Shown here piece by piece: positions 1 to 7,987 of a DNA stretch of 30,829 nt. Made by a program: the position numbers and the translations under genes. Origin of the DNA: JBFXDI01 sp050181295 (GTDB lineage Bacteria > Pseudomonadota > Alphaproteobacteria > Rhizobiales > Aestuariivirgaceae); assembly GCA_050181295.1 (NCBI GenBank), contig JBFXDI010000038.1, positions 1 through 30,829 of the forward strand. The letters are read 5' to 3'. The notes beneath the pieces are model-generated. The model saw nothing but the letters and a program-made list of their open reading frames with translations, was not told where the DNA came from and searched no databases. How positions within the stretch are numbered: the stretch's first letter is position 1; each line of letters begins with the position of its first letter.

Positions 1-60
1 AACCGCCGAACGCGATAATCAGAACCCTCGTTATCGAATAGAATGGGCCGTCCAGCAAAC

Positions 61-1863
61 CTACCGGCCGATGGCGTAGCCCTGCATGAAGCGCGGGTTG
101 GCTGCGGCCTTCAGCAGGCGACCCTCCTTCGAGGCCGCCGTCATGCGGCCGAGACTCCAGTCCTCGCCGACTTCCAGCCGGTGGCCGCGCCGGCGCAGCT
201 CGGCTTGCGCCGCCGCGGGCACGCGACCCTCGACTGCCAGATGTCCGGGCTCGCTCTCCCGGGGATAGAACGAGTTCGGGAACGCGGCAGTATTGAACCC
301 CGGCGCATCGATAGCCTCCTGAAGGTTGAGACCATGATGCAGATGGCGCAGCAGGAAATGCAGGGCCCATTGATCCTGCTGGTCGCCGCCCGGCGTGCCG
401 AAAACCAGCCAGGGATCGCCGTCTCGCAGCGCCAGGCCCGGAGACAATGTGGTCCGCGGGCGCTTGCCGGGCTTGAGGCTGGAAGGCCGGCCAGCCTCCA
501 GCGTGAACATCTGGGCCCGGTTGCCCAGGCAGCAGCCGATCTCCGGGATGGCAGGTGACGACTGCAGCCAGCCGCCGCTGGGCGTGGCCGAGATCATGTT
601 GCCCCAGCGGTCGATGATGTCGAGGTGGCAGGTGTCGCCGCGTGTCGCGCCGGCGGCCGTCGGCATCGGCTCGTCGAAACGCGCCACCGTCGGTTCGCCG
701 AGGCCGAGATGACGAGCCACCGTGGCATCGGTCGGGCGAATGCGCTCGACCGGCGCGGCGCCAAAGCCCGGCACGTCGCCAGGCCGCAGCGTCAGCGAGG
801 CATCGTGCCCTATCAGGCTGCGGCGGGTGTCGTTGTAGTCCTTCGAAAGCAGGGTCCCGAGCGGCACCGGGCTGTCGCCGTAGAATGCCTCGCGATCGGC
901 AAAGGCCAGCTTGCTGCACTCGATGACGAGATGGATGAACTCCGCCCCCGCCGTTTCCAGCCGAGCGAGGTCGAATCCGGCCAGCAACGCGAGCTGTTGC
1001 AACAGGACCGGTCCTTGTCCCCAGGGTCCTGTCTTGCAGACCGTGACACCGCCATAGTCATAGGTCGCGGGCGCTTCCAGCGTCGCCTCCCAACGCGCCA
1101 TGTCGTCGCCGGTCAGCAACCCGCCGTGACGGCGGCCGGAGCTGTCCAGCGCTCTGGCGTGCCGGCAGAAATGATCGACCGCCTCGGCGACGAAGCCGCC
1201 GCGAAAGGTTGAGCGCGCGGCCTCGATCTGACGCTCGCGGTCGCTACCCGCCGCCTCCCCCTCCGTCAGGATGCGACGGTAGGTGGCCGCAAGGTCCGGA
1301 AGGGTGAAAAGCGAGCCTGGCGGCGGCACGTGGCCATGTGGCAGCCAGATTGCCGCCGAGCTGGACCACTCCTGCTCGAACAGCTGCTGCACCGAGGCGA
1401 TGGTGCCGCTGATGTTCGGCACCAGTGGGAAGCCCTGCTCGGCGAAGGCGATGGCCGGCATCAGCACGCGGCGCAGCGGCAGGGTGCCAAAATCCCGCAG
1501 CAGCAGCATCCACGCATCGAAGGCGCCGGGCACCACGGCCGCCAGCAGGCCCGAGCCCGGCACCAAGTCGAGGCCGAGCCCGCGATAGCGTTCCAGCCTC
1601 GCCGCCGCCGGCGCCACGCCCTGGCCGCAGACGACCTGGGGCGTACCATCGCTGCCACGCGCCAGGAGGACCGTCATGTCGCCCAGCAGACCGTTCAGAT
1701 GCGGTTCCACCACCTGCAGCGAGAAGCCCGCGGCGACGGCCGCGTCGAAGGCGTTTCCGCCCTCTTCCAGCACCGCCATCGCCGTGGCGGTGGCCAGCCA
1801 GTGGGTCGTGGCGGCGACGCCGAAGGTGCCGAGGATCTCGGGCCGCGTGGTGAAGGAGCCCAT
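61..1863 (-). CDS. Gamma-glutamyltransferase-superfamily Ntn-hydrolase (acylase/amidohydrolase type)
   Basis: The 600-residue protein aligns by eye along the whole gamma-glutamyltransferase fold, a self-cleaving N-terminal-nucleophile hydrolase. The expected nucleophile is Thr411 in GDTCHLDIID, matching the TTH start of the mature small subunit in E. coli GGT. The oxyanion glycines are in TPGGDQQDQW, and KRPRTTLSP is a family signature. Classical GGT has QMDDF, whose Asp binds the alpha-amino group of the gamma-glutamyl donor; here it reads GNRAQMF. That variant is typical of the HpxW/YwrD-like branch, so the substrate may be another amide rather than glutathione. I see no clear signal peptide, so it is probably cytoplasmic. 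It is the last gene of the minus-strand transporter operon and starts 7 bases after the M24 gene. The family is sure; the substrate is unknown. Confidence 0.9.
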   Translation of the reverse strand: MGSFTTRPEILGTFGVAATTHWLATATAMAVLEEGGNAFDAAVAAGFSLQVVEPHLNGLLGDMTVLLARGSDGTPQVVCGQGVAPAAARLERYRGLGLDLVPGSGLLAAVVPGAFDAWMLLLRDFGTLPLRRVLMPAIAFAEQGFPLVPNISGTIASVQQLFEQEWSSSAAIWLPHGHVPPPGSLFTLPDLAATYRRILTEGEAAGSDRERQIEAARSTFRGGFVAEAVDHFCRHARALDSSGRRHGGLLTGDDMARWEATLEAPATYDYGGVTVCKTGPWGQGPVLLQQLALLAGFDLARLETAGAEFIHLVIECSKLAFADREAFYGDSPVPLGTLLSKDYNDTRRSLIGHDASLTLRPGDVPGFGAAPVERIRPTDATVARHLGLGEPTVARFDEPMPTAAGATRGDTCHLDIIDRWGNMISATPSGGWLQSSPAIPEIGCCLGNRAQMFTLEAGRPSSLKPGKRPRTTLSPGLALRDGDPWLVFGTPGGDQQDQWALHFLLRHLHHGLNLQEAIDAPGFNTAAFPNSFYPRESEPGHLAVEGRVPAAAQAELRRRGHRLEVGEDWSLGRMTAASKEGRLLKAAANPRFMQGYAIGR

Positions 1864-1870
1864 GATTTCC

Positions 1871-3061
1871 TCAGACGATGATTAGTTCGCGCGGATGGCG
1901 GGTCAGCGTCTCGCAGCCGTCCTCCGTGACGAGGATGGTTTCGCTGAAGCCCATGGCGACCTCGCCCGGCACGCGCAGCGAACGCGGCGTGTGAAAGGTC
2001 ATGCCCGGCTCGAGGATGTCGTCGGCGTCGTCGCGGATGCCGACGGAATGCTCGACCCAGACCGGCGGGAAGGAAATGCCAACGGAGTATCCGTGGTAGC
2101 CGCGGGTCTGGATCTCACCCAGCAGATGAGCGTAGCCTTTGCAGGCGTCCAGCGCGACCTCTCGCACGCTGCGGCCTGGCTTCACGGCGGCATAGAGCCT
2201 CTCCAGCGTGGCGAGACTCGCTTCCGCCAGGCGCTTCTGCCGCGCGTCGGGCGCGCCGATCACTGCGGTCCTGAGAAGGGGCGCGCAGTAGCGCTGATAC
2301 ACGCCGCCGAATTCCATGAAGACGTTGTCGCCGCGTTTCAGCGGGACGCGCTTGCCCGTGGCATGCACCACGCCTGAGCGGTGGCCGGTTCGCACAATGG
2401 GCTGGATCGAGAAGAACTCGCTGCCGGCCGCCAGCATGGACTGGCTGGCGGCGGCGATGATGTCGTTGTCCAGGCCCTCCTCGCGGATCGCGGCGATCCC
2501 GGCCGCCATGCCGAGGTCGGTCAGACGGGCAGCCTCGCGCATGCAGGCGATCTCCGCCGCCGACTTGACCGCGCGCAACCTCGCCGTCAGGTCCGAGGCA
2601 TCGACGAACAGGGCACGAGGCAGGCCTGCCTGCAGACGCTCCAGCGTCCAGGCATTGAGGCCTGGACGCCGCAGCTCGACGCCGATGTGCCGGCCTTCGG
2701 CGCCAAGGTCCTGCAGAAGCGCGGCCAGTTGATCGCCGGCCTCGTCCATGCGCTCCCAAAGCACCACCGCGATGCGGGTCAAGCGGGAGTTCTGCTGCGC
2801 AAGCTCGGTATCGCAGCATTGCAGCAGCAGTTCGCCGCGCGCCGGCACGATCAGGCAGTGGTACCAGTCGCTGAGCGGCGTCTGGAAGCCGGTCAGCCAG
2901 CAGATATTGGGCAGGCTGTGCAGCAGCAGAAAATCCAGCCCCTCGGCATCCATCCTCGTGCGCACCCGCGCCAGACGCGCAGCATACTCCTCGGCTGTGA
3001 AGGCCAGTTCGCGCGGCATGGCCAGGATGGGGACGGTGCCCCGGCTGGGCTGACGCTCCAT
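1871..3061 (-). CDS. M24-fold (creatinase/prolidase-like) hydrolase with degenerate metal site
   Basis: A 396-residue pita-bread protein with an N-terminal creatinase domain (about 15-150) and a C-terminal M24 catalytic domain (about 165-390). The start is placed at MERQPSRG, 2 bases after the ATPase stop, because the longer reading runs back into the ATPase gene. His233 (VVHATG) and the HGYSVG histidine are kept. The metal ligands of true prolidases are not: the first Asp is Glu250 (FMEFGG), the second falls at Pro261 before RT, and the IEPG and RIED glutamates read as TPRS and FSET. This resembles creatinase, which uses the fold without metal, so a C-N hydrolase acting on a small amidine or amide is more likely than a dipeptidase. 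The operon position suggests it acts on the imported solute. The substrate is unknown. Confidence 0.85.
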   Translation of the reverse strand: MERQPSRGTVPILAMPRELAFTAEEYAARLARVRTRMDAEGLDFLLLHSLPNICWLTGFQTPLSDWYHCLIVPARGELLLQCCDTELAQQNSRLTRIAVVLWERMDEAGDQLAALLQDLGAEGRHIGVELRRPGLNAWTLERLQAGLPRALFVDASDLTARLRAVKSAAEIACMREAARLTDLGMAAGIAAIREEGLDNDIIAAASQSMLAAGSEFFSIQPIVRTGHRSGVVHATGKRVPLKRGDNVFMEFGGVYQRYCAPLLRTAVIGAPDARQKRLAEASLATLERLYAAVKPGRSVREVALDACKGYAHLLGEIQTRGYHGYSVGISFPPVWVEHSVGIRDDADDILEPGMTFHTPRSLRVPGEVAMGFSETILVTEDGCETLTRHPRELIIV

Positions 3062-3063
3062 GC

Positions 3064-4110
3064 TCACTCCTCCCCAATCACCAGCGTATCGGCGGCGCGC
3101 CATGTGAGGGTCACGCCCTCACCGATCCGGCGGCGCTCCGCTTCGCCCAGATTGGCGGCGCGCAGCAGCACACGCTGCCCGTCCGGGAGAACCACCTCGT
3201 AAGTGACGACCGCGCCCTCGTAGGACACATCCTCAACTCGGCCGGCGACCCGGTTCTCGCCGGGGCCGTCAAGGTGGATGCGCTCCGGACGGATGGCGAC
3301 CTGCGGCCCTTCACCGGCGAGCCGTGCGCCGGCCGCCCGCAGCGTCGCGCCGGCAAGCCGCAGGCTGCCATCGGCACGCGTGACGGCGAGGAAATTGGTC
3401 TGGCCGACAAAGTCCAGAACGAAGCGGCTGGCGGGCCGCTCGTAGATGACGTCGGGCGGCCCTTCCTGCTCTATGCGGCCGTGGTTCATGACGACGACGC
3501 GGTCGGCCATGGTCAGGGCTTCCTCCTGGTCGTGCGTGACGAAGACGACGGTCAGGGCCAGGCGTCGCTGCAGCGCTCGGATCTCGCGTCGCATCTCCTC
3601 CCGCAGCTTGCGATCGAGCGCCGCGAAGGGCTCGTCCAGCAGCAGTACCGTCGGGCGCACGACGAGACTGCGGGCGATGGCCACACGTTGTTGCTGGCCA
3701 CCGGAGAGCTCTCGGGGCAGGCGCTCCTCGAACCCTTGCAGGCGCAGCAGCGACAACATCTGGGCGATCCGCTCGCTGCTCTCGGCGGCCCCGACCTTCC
3801 TGAGCACGAGGCCGAAGCCGATGTTTTCCTCGACCGTCATGTGCGGAAAGAGCGCCAGGTCCTGGAAGACCATGGCGATGTTGCGCCGATGCGCCGGCAG
3901 TTCGTTGGCCACCACGCCGTCAATGGCGATGGTGCCCGACTCGGCGTAGTTCAGACCGGCCACTGCCCGCAGCGTCGTGGTCTTGCCGCAACCGCTCGGC
4001 CCCAGCAGGCAGACGAACTCGCCTGGCGCAATGTCGAGCGAGACCGAATGGACCACGCGCCGAGCGCCGTGGCTGACGCAGAGCTCACTGAGGCGCACTG
4101 CCCCCTTCAT
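3064..4110 (-). CDS. ABC transporter ATP-binding protein, PotA/FbpC-like
   Basis: A 348-residue ATPase that powers the importer encoded by the three upstream genes. Walker A is GPSGCGKTT (about 38-46), the Q-loop is VFQDLALFPH, the signature is LSGGQQQR, Walker B is VLLLDEP and the switch His is in FVTHDQEEA. After about residue 235 a TOBE-type regulatory domain follows (VAIRPERIHL), as in the polyamine/iron/opine (MOI/POPT) importer family. The start is the ATG that overlaps the preceding permease stop by ATGA, which indicates translational coupling; a much longer open frame upstream overlaps both permease genes and is not coding. Family assignment is firm; the transported solute cannot be read from this subunit. 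Confidence 0.95.
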   Translation of the reverse strand: MKGAVRLSELCVSHGARRVVHSVSLDIAPGEFVCLLGPSGCGKTTTLRAVAGLNYAESGTIAIDGVVANELPAHRRNIAMVFQDLALFPHMTVEENIGFGLVLRKVGAAESSERIAQMLSLLRLQGFEERLPRELSGGQQQRVAIARSLVVRPTVLLLDEPFAALDRKLREEMRREIRALQRRLALTVVFVTHDQEEALTMADRVVVMNHGRIEQEGPPDVIYERPASRFVLDFVGQTNFLAVTRADGSLRLAGATLRAAGARLAGEGPQVAIRPERIHLDGPGENRVAGRVEDVSYEGAVVTYEVVLPDGQRVLLRAANLGEAERRRIGEGVTLTWRAADTLVIGEE

Positions 4111-4922
4111 CGCGACATGCCCCCGGAAGTGATGCGCCCGATGCCCATGACCCGCTCGCTTATCAACAGACCAGCCAGGCTGACCAGAATCAGCAGGGTC
4201 GAGATCGCGGCGACTGTCGGATCGCTCTCGGTTCGTATGTAGGCGTAGATCTCGATCGGCAGGGTGCCGCGCGTGGTCACCAGGAAGGAGGTGACGGTGA
4301 AGTTGTCGAAGGAGACGACGAAGGCGAAGACGCCGGCAGCGATCATCCCGGGCCGGATCGCCGGCAGCGTCACCTTTCGGAAGGTGGTGAAGGGTCCGGC
4401 GCCCAGGACATAGGCGGCCTCCTCCTGGGAGCGCGCAGTGGTCTGCAGCGCCGCCATGACGACGCGCACCGCATAGGGCAGCGTGATGACGGCGTGCGCC
4501 AACAGGATGTTGAGCGTCGAGATGTACATGCGCGCCTGTGAGAAGAGGATCAGGAAGCCGAGGCCCAGCACGACTTCGGGAATCATCATGGGAAGCTGAA
4601 GCAGGGTGATGACGACCCCGCGGCCGGGAAAGCGATGGCGAACCACCAGGTAGCTCGCCGCCGTGCCCGCCACCACGGCAATGGCAGCCGACGCCATGCC
4701 CACCAGGAGGCTCAGAAGCAGAGCTTCCCGGAAGGCCGGCCGCGCGAAGGCATTGAGGTACCAGCGGAAGGAAAAGCCCGCAGGCGGGAAAAGCGCCGCT
4801 GGACTGGGATCGAAGGAGACCAGCGCCACCACAAAGTGGGGCACGACCAACAGAAGACAGGCCGCGACCGCGAAAGCCCCTGGCGCGAAACCAAGGCCGG
4901 GAGAAGGATTGAAGGCCTTCAT
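4107..4922 (-). CDS. ABC transporter permease, PotC-like
   Basis: A 271-residue inner-membrane permease with about six hydrophobic segments. The first is near residues 13-35 (FAVAACLLLVVPHFVVALV). The cytoplasmic EAA loop that docks on the ATPase is EEAAYVLGAGPFTTFRKVTLP (about 164-184), with the G that is diagnostic of binding-protein-dependent importers. Its start overlaps the stop of the other permease by 4 bases (ATGA), and its stop overlaps the ATPase start in the same way, so the three subunits are made in a coupled fashion. It is similar to PotC/YdcV-type polyamine permeases. The solute is unknown. Confidence 0.93.
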   Translation of the reverse strand: MKAFNPSPGLGFAPGAFAVAACLLLVVPHFVVALVSFDPSPAALFPPAGFSFRWYLNAFARPAFREALLLSLLVGMASAAIAVVAGTAASYLVVRHRFPGRGVVITLLQLPMMIPEVVLGLGFLILFSQARMYISTLNILLAHAVITLPYAVRVVMAALQTTARSQEEAAYVLGAGPFTTFRKVTLPAIRPGMIAAGVFAFVVSFDNFTVTSFLVTTRGTLPIEIYAYIRTESDPTVAAISTLLILVSLAGLLISERVMGIGRITSGGMSR

Positions 4923-5743
4923 GCCAGGCGCATCCAGCGCTCGGCCAGGCGGTTGGCGACATAGACCGCCAGGAAGGCGAGGACGAGCGTGACCAGTGCA
5001 CCCGCCGCCGCAAAGCCATAGGCGTTGAGATTGATCGCCTGCTCGTAGGCGAAGACCGAGATGAGGTCGACGAAGCCTCCACCGAGCAGCAGCGGTGTGG
5101 CGAAGGCCGCCAGGCTGTAGAGGAAGACCACCGTGACGCTGGCCAGCACGCCGGGCGCGCTCAATGGCAGTATCAGGCGCCAGAAGATGTACATGCGCCC
5201 GGCGCCCAGCGTCAGTGCCATCTCGCGCAGAGATGGCGGTATGCGATCGAGCACCGTCACGATGGGAAAGACGGCGAAAGGCAAGGCGGCGCTGACCAGG
5301 CCGATCGTCACGCCCAGCTCGTTGTAGATCATGCGGATCGGCGTCTCGATCAGGCCGGCATCGCGCAGCGTACGGTTGATCACGCCGTTGTTGCCCAGGA
5401 TCAGGATCAGCGAGTAGATGCGCGTCACGTTGACCGAGAAGAACTGCAGGACCAGCACCAGCGTGATGAGCCGGCGCCAGCCGGGCGTGGTGCGGCTCAT
5501 GACATAGGCCACGGCGTAACCGAGGATCAGCGTGACCACCGAGGTCCAGAGCGCAACGCGGAAGGAGCGCCAGACATACGCGAGGTAGGTCGGATCGGAG
5601 ACAAAACGCTCATAGTGGCCGAGCCAGCCCTGCTCGCTTCCGAACGAGACGGCGACCATGGCGGAGACGCCGGCGGCCATGAAGCCCAGGATCAGGGCGG
5701 CGGGAAGCAACAGCAGCCAGGTAGTGGGGCGCAGTCGGGTCAT
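4919..5743 (-). CDS. ABC transporter permease, PotB-like
   Basis: The first permease of the importer, 274 residues from the ATG at MTRLRPTTW. A TTG 12 codons upstream (5779) is an alternative start, but neither has a convincing ribosome-binding site; the ATG start places the first membrane helix near the N-terminus as in PotB homologues (LLLLPAALILGFMAAGVSAMV). The EAA loop is EMALTLGAGRMYIFWRLILP. Six hydrophobic segments are visible. It pairs with the PotC-like subunit as the heterodimeric channel. It follows the binding-protein gene by about 80 bases, and the short gap shows no obvious terminator. Confidence 0.92.
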   Translation of the reverse strand: MTRLRPTTWLLLLPAALILGFMAAGVSAMVAVSFGSEQGWLGHYERFVSDPTYLAYVWRSFRVALWTSVVTLILGYAVAYVMSRTTPGWRRLITLVLVLQFFSVNVTRIYSLILILGNNGVINRTLRDAGLIETPIRMIYNELGVTIGLVSAALPFAVFPIVTVLDRIPPSLREMALTLGAGRMYIFWRLILPLSAPGVLASVTVVFLYSLAAFATPLLLGGGFVDLISVFAYEQAINLNAYGFAAAGALVTLVLAFLAVYVANRLAERWMRLA

Positions 5744-5825
5744 GGGGGCACTTGGCGGCAAGATGGCCACTTGAGGCAAGGAGGAGCCGGCCCTGCGGCG
5801 GCAGGACCGGTGGCTGCCGACAAGC

Positions 5826-6836
5826 CTAGCGGGTCTGGATCTCCTTCTTGAAGCGGTCGTCCCAGGCTGGAAGCTTGTCGTTGATGATATGCCAATCCGC
5901 CCGGTAGAGCAGATCAGCCGGCGGCCGGAAGGAGTCTATGGAGGCTGGCGCGCTCGCTTTGGGATTGACAGGCGTGCAGGTGATGAATCCGCAATAGGCC
6001 GTCTGCGCCTCGGGCGTGGCGATGAAGTCGACGAACTTCATCGCCAGTTCGGCCTTCTTCGCGTTGGGGATGCCAACGCCGACCGCCGTGGTCAGCACCT
6101 TGTGATCGGTGGGGATGACGAACTGCAGCTTGCCGTCGCCCAGATGCTTGGCGAAGTCGGACAACAGGCCGAAGGCCAGCACCGAGGCCTCCCCGGACTG
6201 CAGCGCCTTCACCGATTCGCCGTCGGTAGCCACGAAGGACACAATGTTCGGCTTCATTTTCTGCAGGAAGTCGAAAGCAGGGTCGATGTTGTGCTCGCTG
6301 CCGCCGTTGATCAGCGCCGACATGATGATCCAGCGTCCGCTTGAGAACTGCCCGTTCGGGCTGGCGATCTGGCCGGCCAAACGTGGATCCAGCAGATCCT
6401 CCCATTTCGTCAGCTCGAAGGGCGCCATGTCCTTGCGATAGACGAACCCGAAGAGGATGTTCATCACGTCGATCGAGGTGCCGCGCACCGCGTGTGCCGG
6501 CAACTGACTCAGGTTTGGCGCCTTGGCCGGATCGATCGTCACCAGCAGCTTCTCCTCGGCCGCCTGCTCCAGGGCGTCGGCGGTGGAGAAGATGATGTCG
6601 ACTTGAGGATCGGCGGCCTGTGAGCGGATCTTGGCGATGCCGCCGCGCGTGTTCTGCTGCTGCTCGTAGACGACCTCGACGCCGTACTTGGCCGCGAAGG
6701 CGTCGCCAACGGCGCGCGCACCCTCCTCCCACACGCCACCCCAGGTCTGGATTACCAGTCTTTCGGCCGCGGCGGCATTGCCGCCCAGCATGCAAAGGAG
6801 AAGCAGTGCGCCACTGAACAGTCTCTTCTTGTTCAT
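5826..6836 (-). CDS. Periplasmic solute-binding protein, PotD-like
   Basis: A 336-residue type-II extracellular binding protein and the first gene of the operon. A Sec signal peptide is plain: basic MNKKR, a hydrophobic core, and likely cleavage after NAAAA (about residue 24), giving a mature start near ERLVIQTWGG. The latter is typical of the PotD/spermidine-putrescine-like family. The ATG is preceded by AGGGGGA at about 5 bases, a good ribosome-binding site. The protein collects the solute in the periplasm and hands it to the two permeases. Polyamine binding is only one option, because this family also takes up opines, amino-acid derivatives and other cationic compounds. The downstream hydrolases suggest an amide- or amidine-containing ligand. 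Confidence 0.93.
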   Translation of the reverse strand: MNKKRLFSGALLLLCMLGGNAAAAERLVIQTWGGVWEEGARAVGDAFAAKYGVEVVYEQQQNTRGGIAKIRSQAADPQVDIIFSTADALEQAAEEKLLVTIDPAKAPNLSQLPAHAVRGTSIDVMNILFGFVYRKDMAPFELTKWEDLLDPRLAGQIASPNGQFSSGRWIIMSALINGGSEHNIDPAFDFLQKMKPNIVSFVATDGESVKALQSGEASVLAFGLLSDFAKHLGDGKLQFVIPTDHKVLTTAVGVGIPNAKKAELAMKFVDFIATPEAQTAYCGFITCTPVNPKASAPASIDSFRPPADLLYRADWHIINDKLPAWDDRFKKEIQTR

Positions 6837-6900
6837 ACCATCCCCCTGCCTTGCAGTTTGAAGATCGGACAGGGGCGGCAGGGTAGAGGCGGCAGTCCGA

Positions 6901-6949
6901 TATAAAAAATAGCATTTATCATAATCAGCTATAGCAGTATTCTATAGAC
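6901..6949. promoter_or_regulatory. Divergent promoter/operator region, LysR type
   Basis: The 113-base gap between the binding-protein gene and the divergent LysR gene contains an AT-rich island that stands out from the GC-rich surroundings. It holds ATAGC (6909-6913) and GCTAT (6928-6932) as an inverted repeat. It also holds two copies of the palindrome CTATAG (6929-6934 and 6942-6947), 7 bases apart, the second ending 2 bases before the LysR ATG. Such dyads between a LysR gene and its divergent target are the usual binding sites for autorepression and ligand-dependent activation. The assignment is by position and symmetry only. Confidence 0.5.
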
Positions 6950-7882
6950 ATGGATCTGCACCAGCTTCGCACGCTGAAGCACGTCGCCGAGCTTGGCAGC
7001 CTCAGCCGGGCAGCCGACCGTCTGCGCATCGCCCAGCCGGCGCTCAGTCGCCAGATTCGGCTGCTGGAGGAGGAGCTGGGCACGGCGCTGTTCGAGCGCC
7101 ACGGCCGAGGGATGGTGATCACGGAGACGGGCCGCGAGGTGCTGAAGCACGCCCTGCGCATCATGGCCGAGGTAGAGGAACTGCGGGCCAAGGTCGATGA
7201 AGCGGCTGGGCCTCTGTCGGGTCGCGTCGTGCTGGGCATGCCGCCGACCATCAGCGAGATTATAACGGTTCCGCTGGTGCGGGCTTTCGATGTGCGGCAC
7301 CCCGAGGTCGAGCTCAGCTTCGTGTCGGCGTTCAGCGGATACCTTCTGGATTGGCAACAGCGCGGCGAACTCGACCTCGCAGTGCTGTATGATCCGCAGA
7401 CCACCCGTTCACTGCGAACTCGCCCCCTGCTGCTGGAGTCCTTCTACCTGTTCGGGCCGTCCGATGCGGGGTTCCAACAGCATCAGCCGCTGCGCTTTGC
7501 CGAGCTCGCCGGGCGGCCCCTGGTGCTCCCCGGCCCGCGCCACGCCATGCGCAGCATCTTTCAGCGTTGCGCGGCAGAGGCTGGCATCCAGCTCAAAGTC
7601 CGCATCGAAGTCGACTCACTGAGCGCCATGAAGGACCTCGTGCGCAGCGGCTACGGCCAGACCCTTCTCCCCTTGGCATGCATGCACGACGACATCGTGG
7701 CGGGCCAGCTCACCGCCGCGCCGTTGATCGACCCCACGCCCACGCGACGCATGGCCCTTTCCTTTCCTGCGGACCGGCCGGCCTCGAGGGCCGCGCAATT
7801 CGCGGCGGCAGAGATCGCCAGGATCGTGAGCGAACGCGTGGCAGGCGGCACATGGAGCGGCGAGATCGTATCGGCCCCATGA
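6950..7882 (+). CDS. LysR-family transcriptional regulator
   Basis: A 310-residue LysR protein. The winged helix-turn-helix occupies about residues 2-60 (LHQLRTLKHV, then SLSRAADRLRIAQPALSRQI and ETG). The periplasmic-binding-protein-like effector domain follows from about 90 to 300. It is divergent from the six-gene transporter/hydrolase operon and is its probable ligand-responsive regulator. The ATG lies directly after the CTATAG palindrome without a visible Shine-Dalgarno, so the message may be leaderless or the gene may repress itself through that site. The ligand is probably the imported compound or its breakdown product; that is inference. Confidence 0.93.
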   Translation: MDLHQLRTLKHVAELGSLSRAADRLRIAQPALSRQIRLLEEELGTALFERHGRGMVITETGREVLKHALRIMAEVEELRAKVDEAAGPLSGRVVLGMPPTISEIITVPLVRAFDVRHPEVELSFVSAFSGYLLDWQQRGELDLAVLYDPQTTRSLRTRPLLLESFYLFGPSDAGFQQHQPLRFAELAGRPLVLPGPRHAMRSIFQRCAAEAGIQLKVRIEVDSLSAMKDLVRSGYGQTLLPLACMHDDIVAGQLTAAPLIDPTPTRRMALSFPADRPASRAAQFAAAEIARIVSERVAGGTWSGEIVSAP

Positions 7883-7987
7883 GGCGGCACAAGATCGTGC
7901 CTTCTGTCATGCTTCCGCCGACAAGCGACGCGAAGATTGGGCATTGCGGGGCTGGACCCGAGCAACCGCAGACCGAAAGGACCGTTC

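Noticed and set aside
3064..5082. A 672-codon reading of the ATPase fused to upstream sequence
   Set aside because: The first 320 codons lie out of frame over both permease genes; the ATPase domain begins at the ATG at 4110.
7885..7905. Possible terminator after the LysR gene (GGCAC-AAGATC-GTGCC)
   Set aside because: The stem is only 5 pairs and no T run follows; too weak to annotate.
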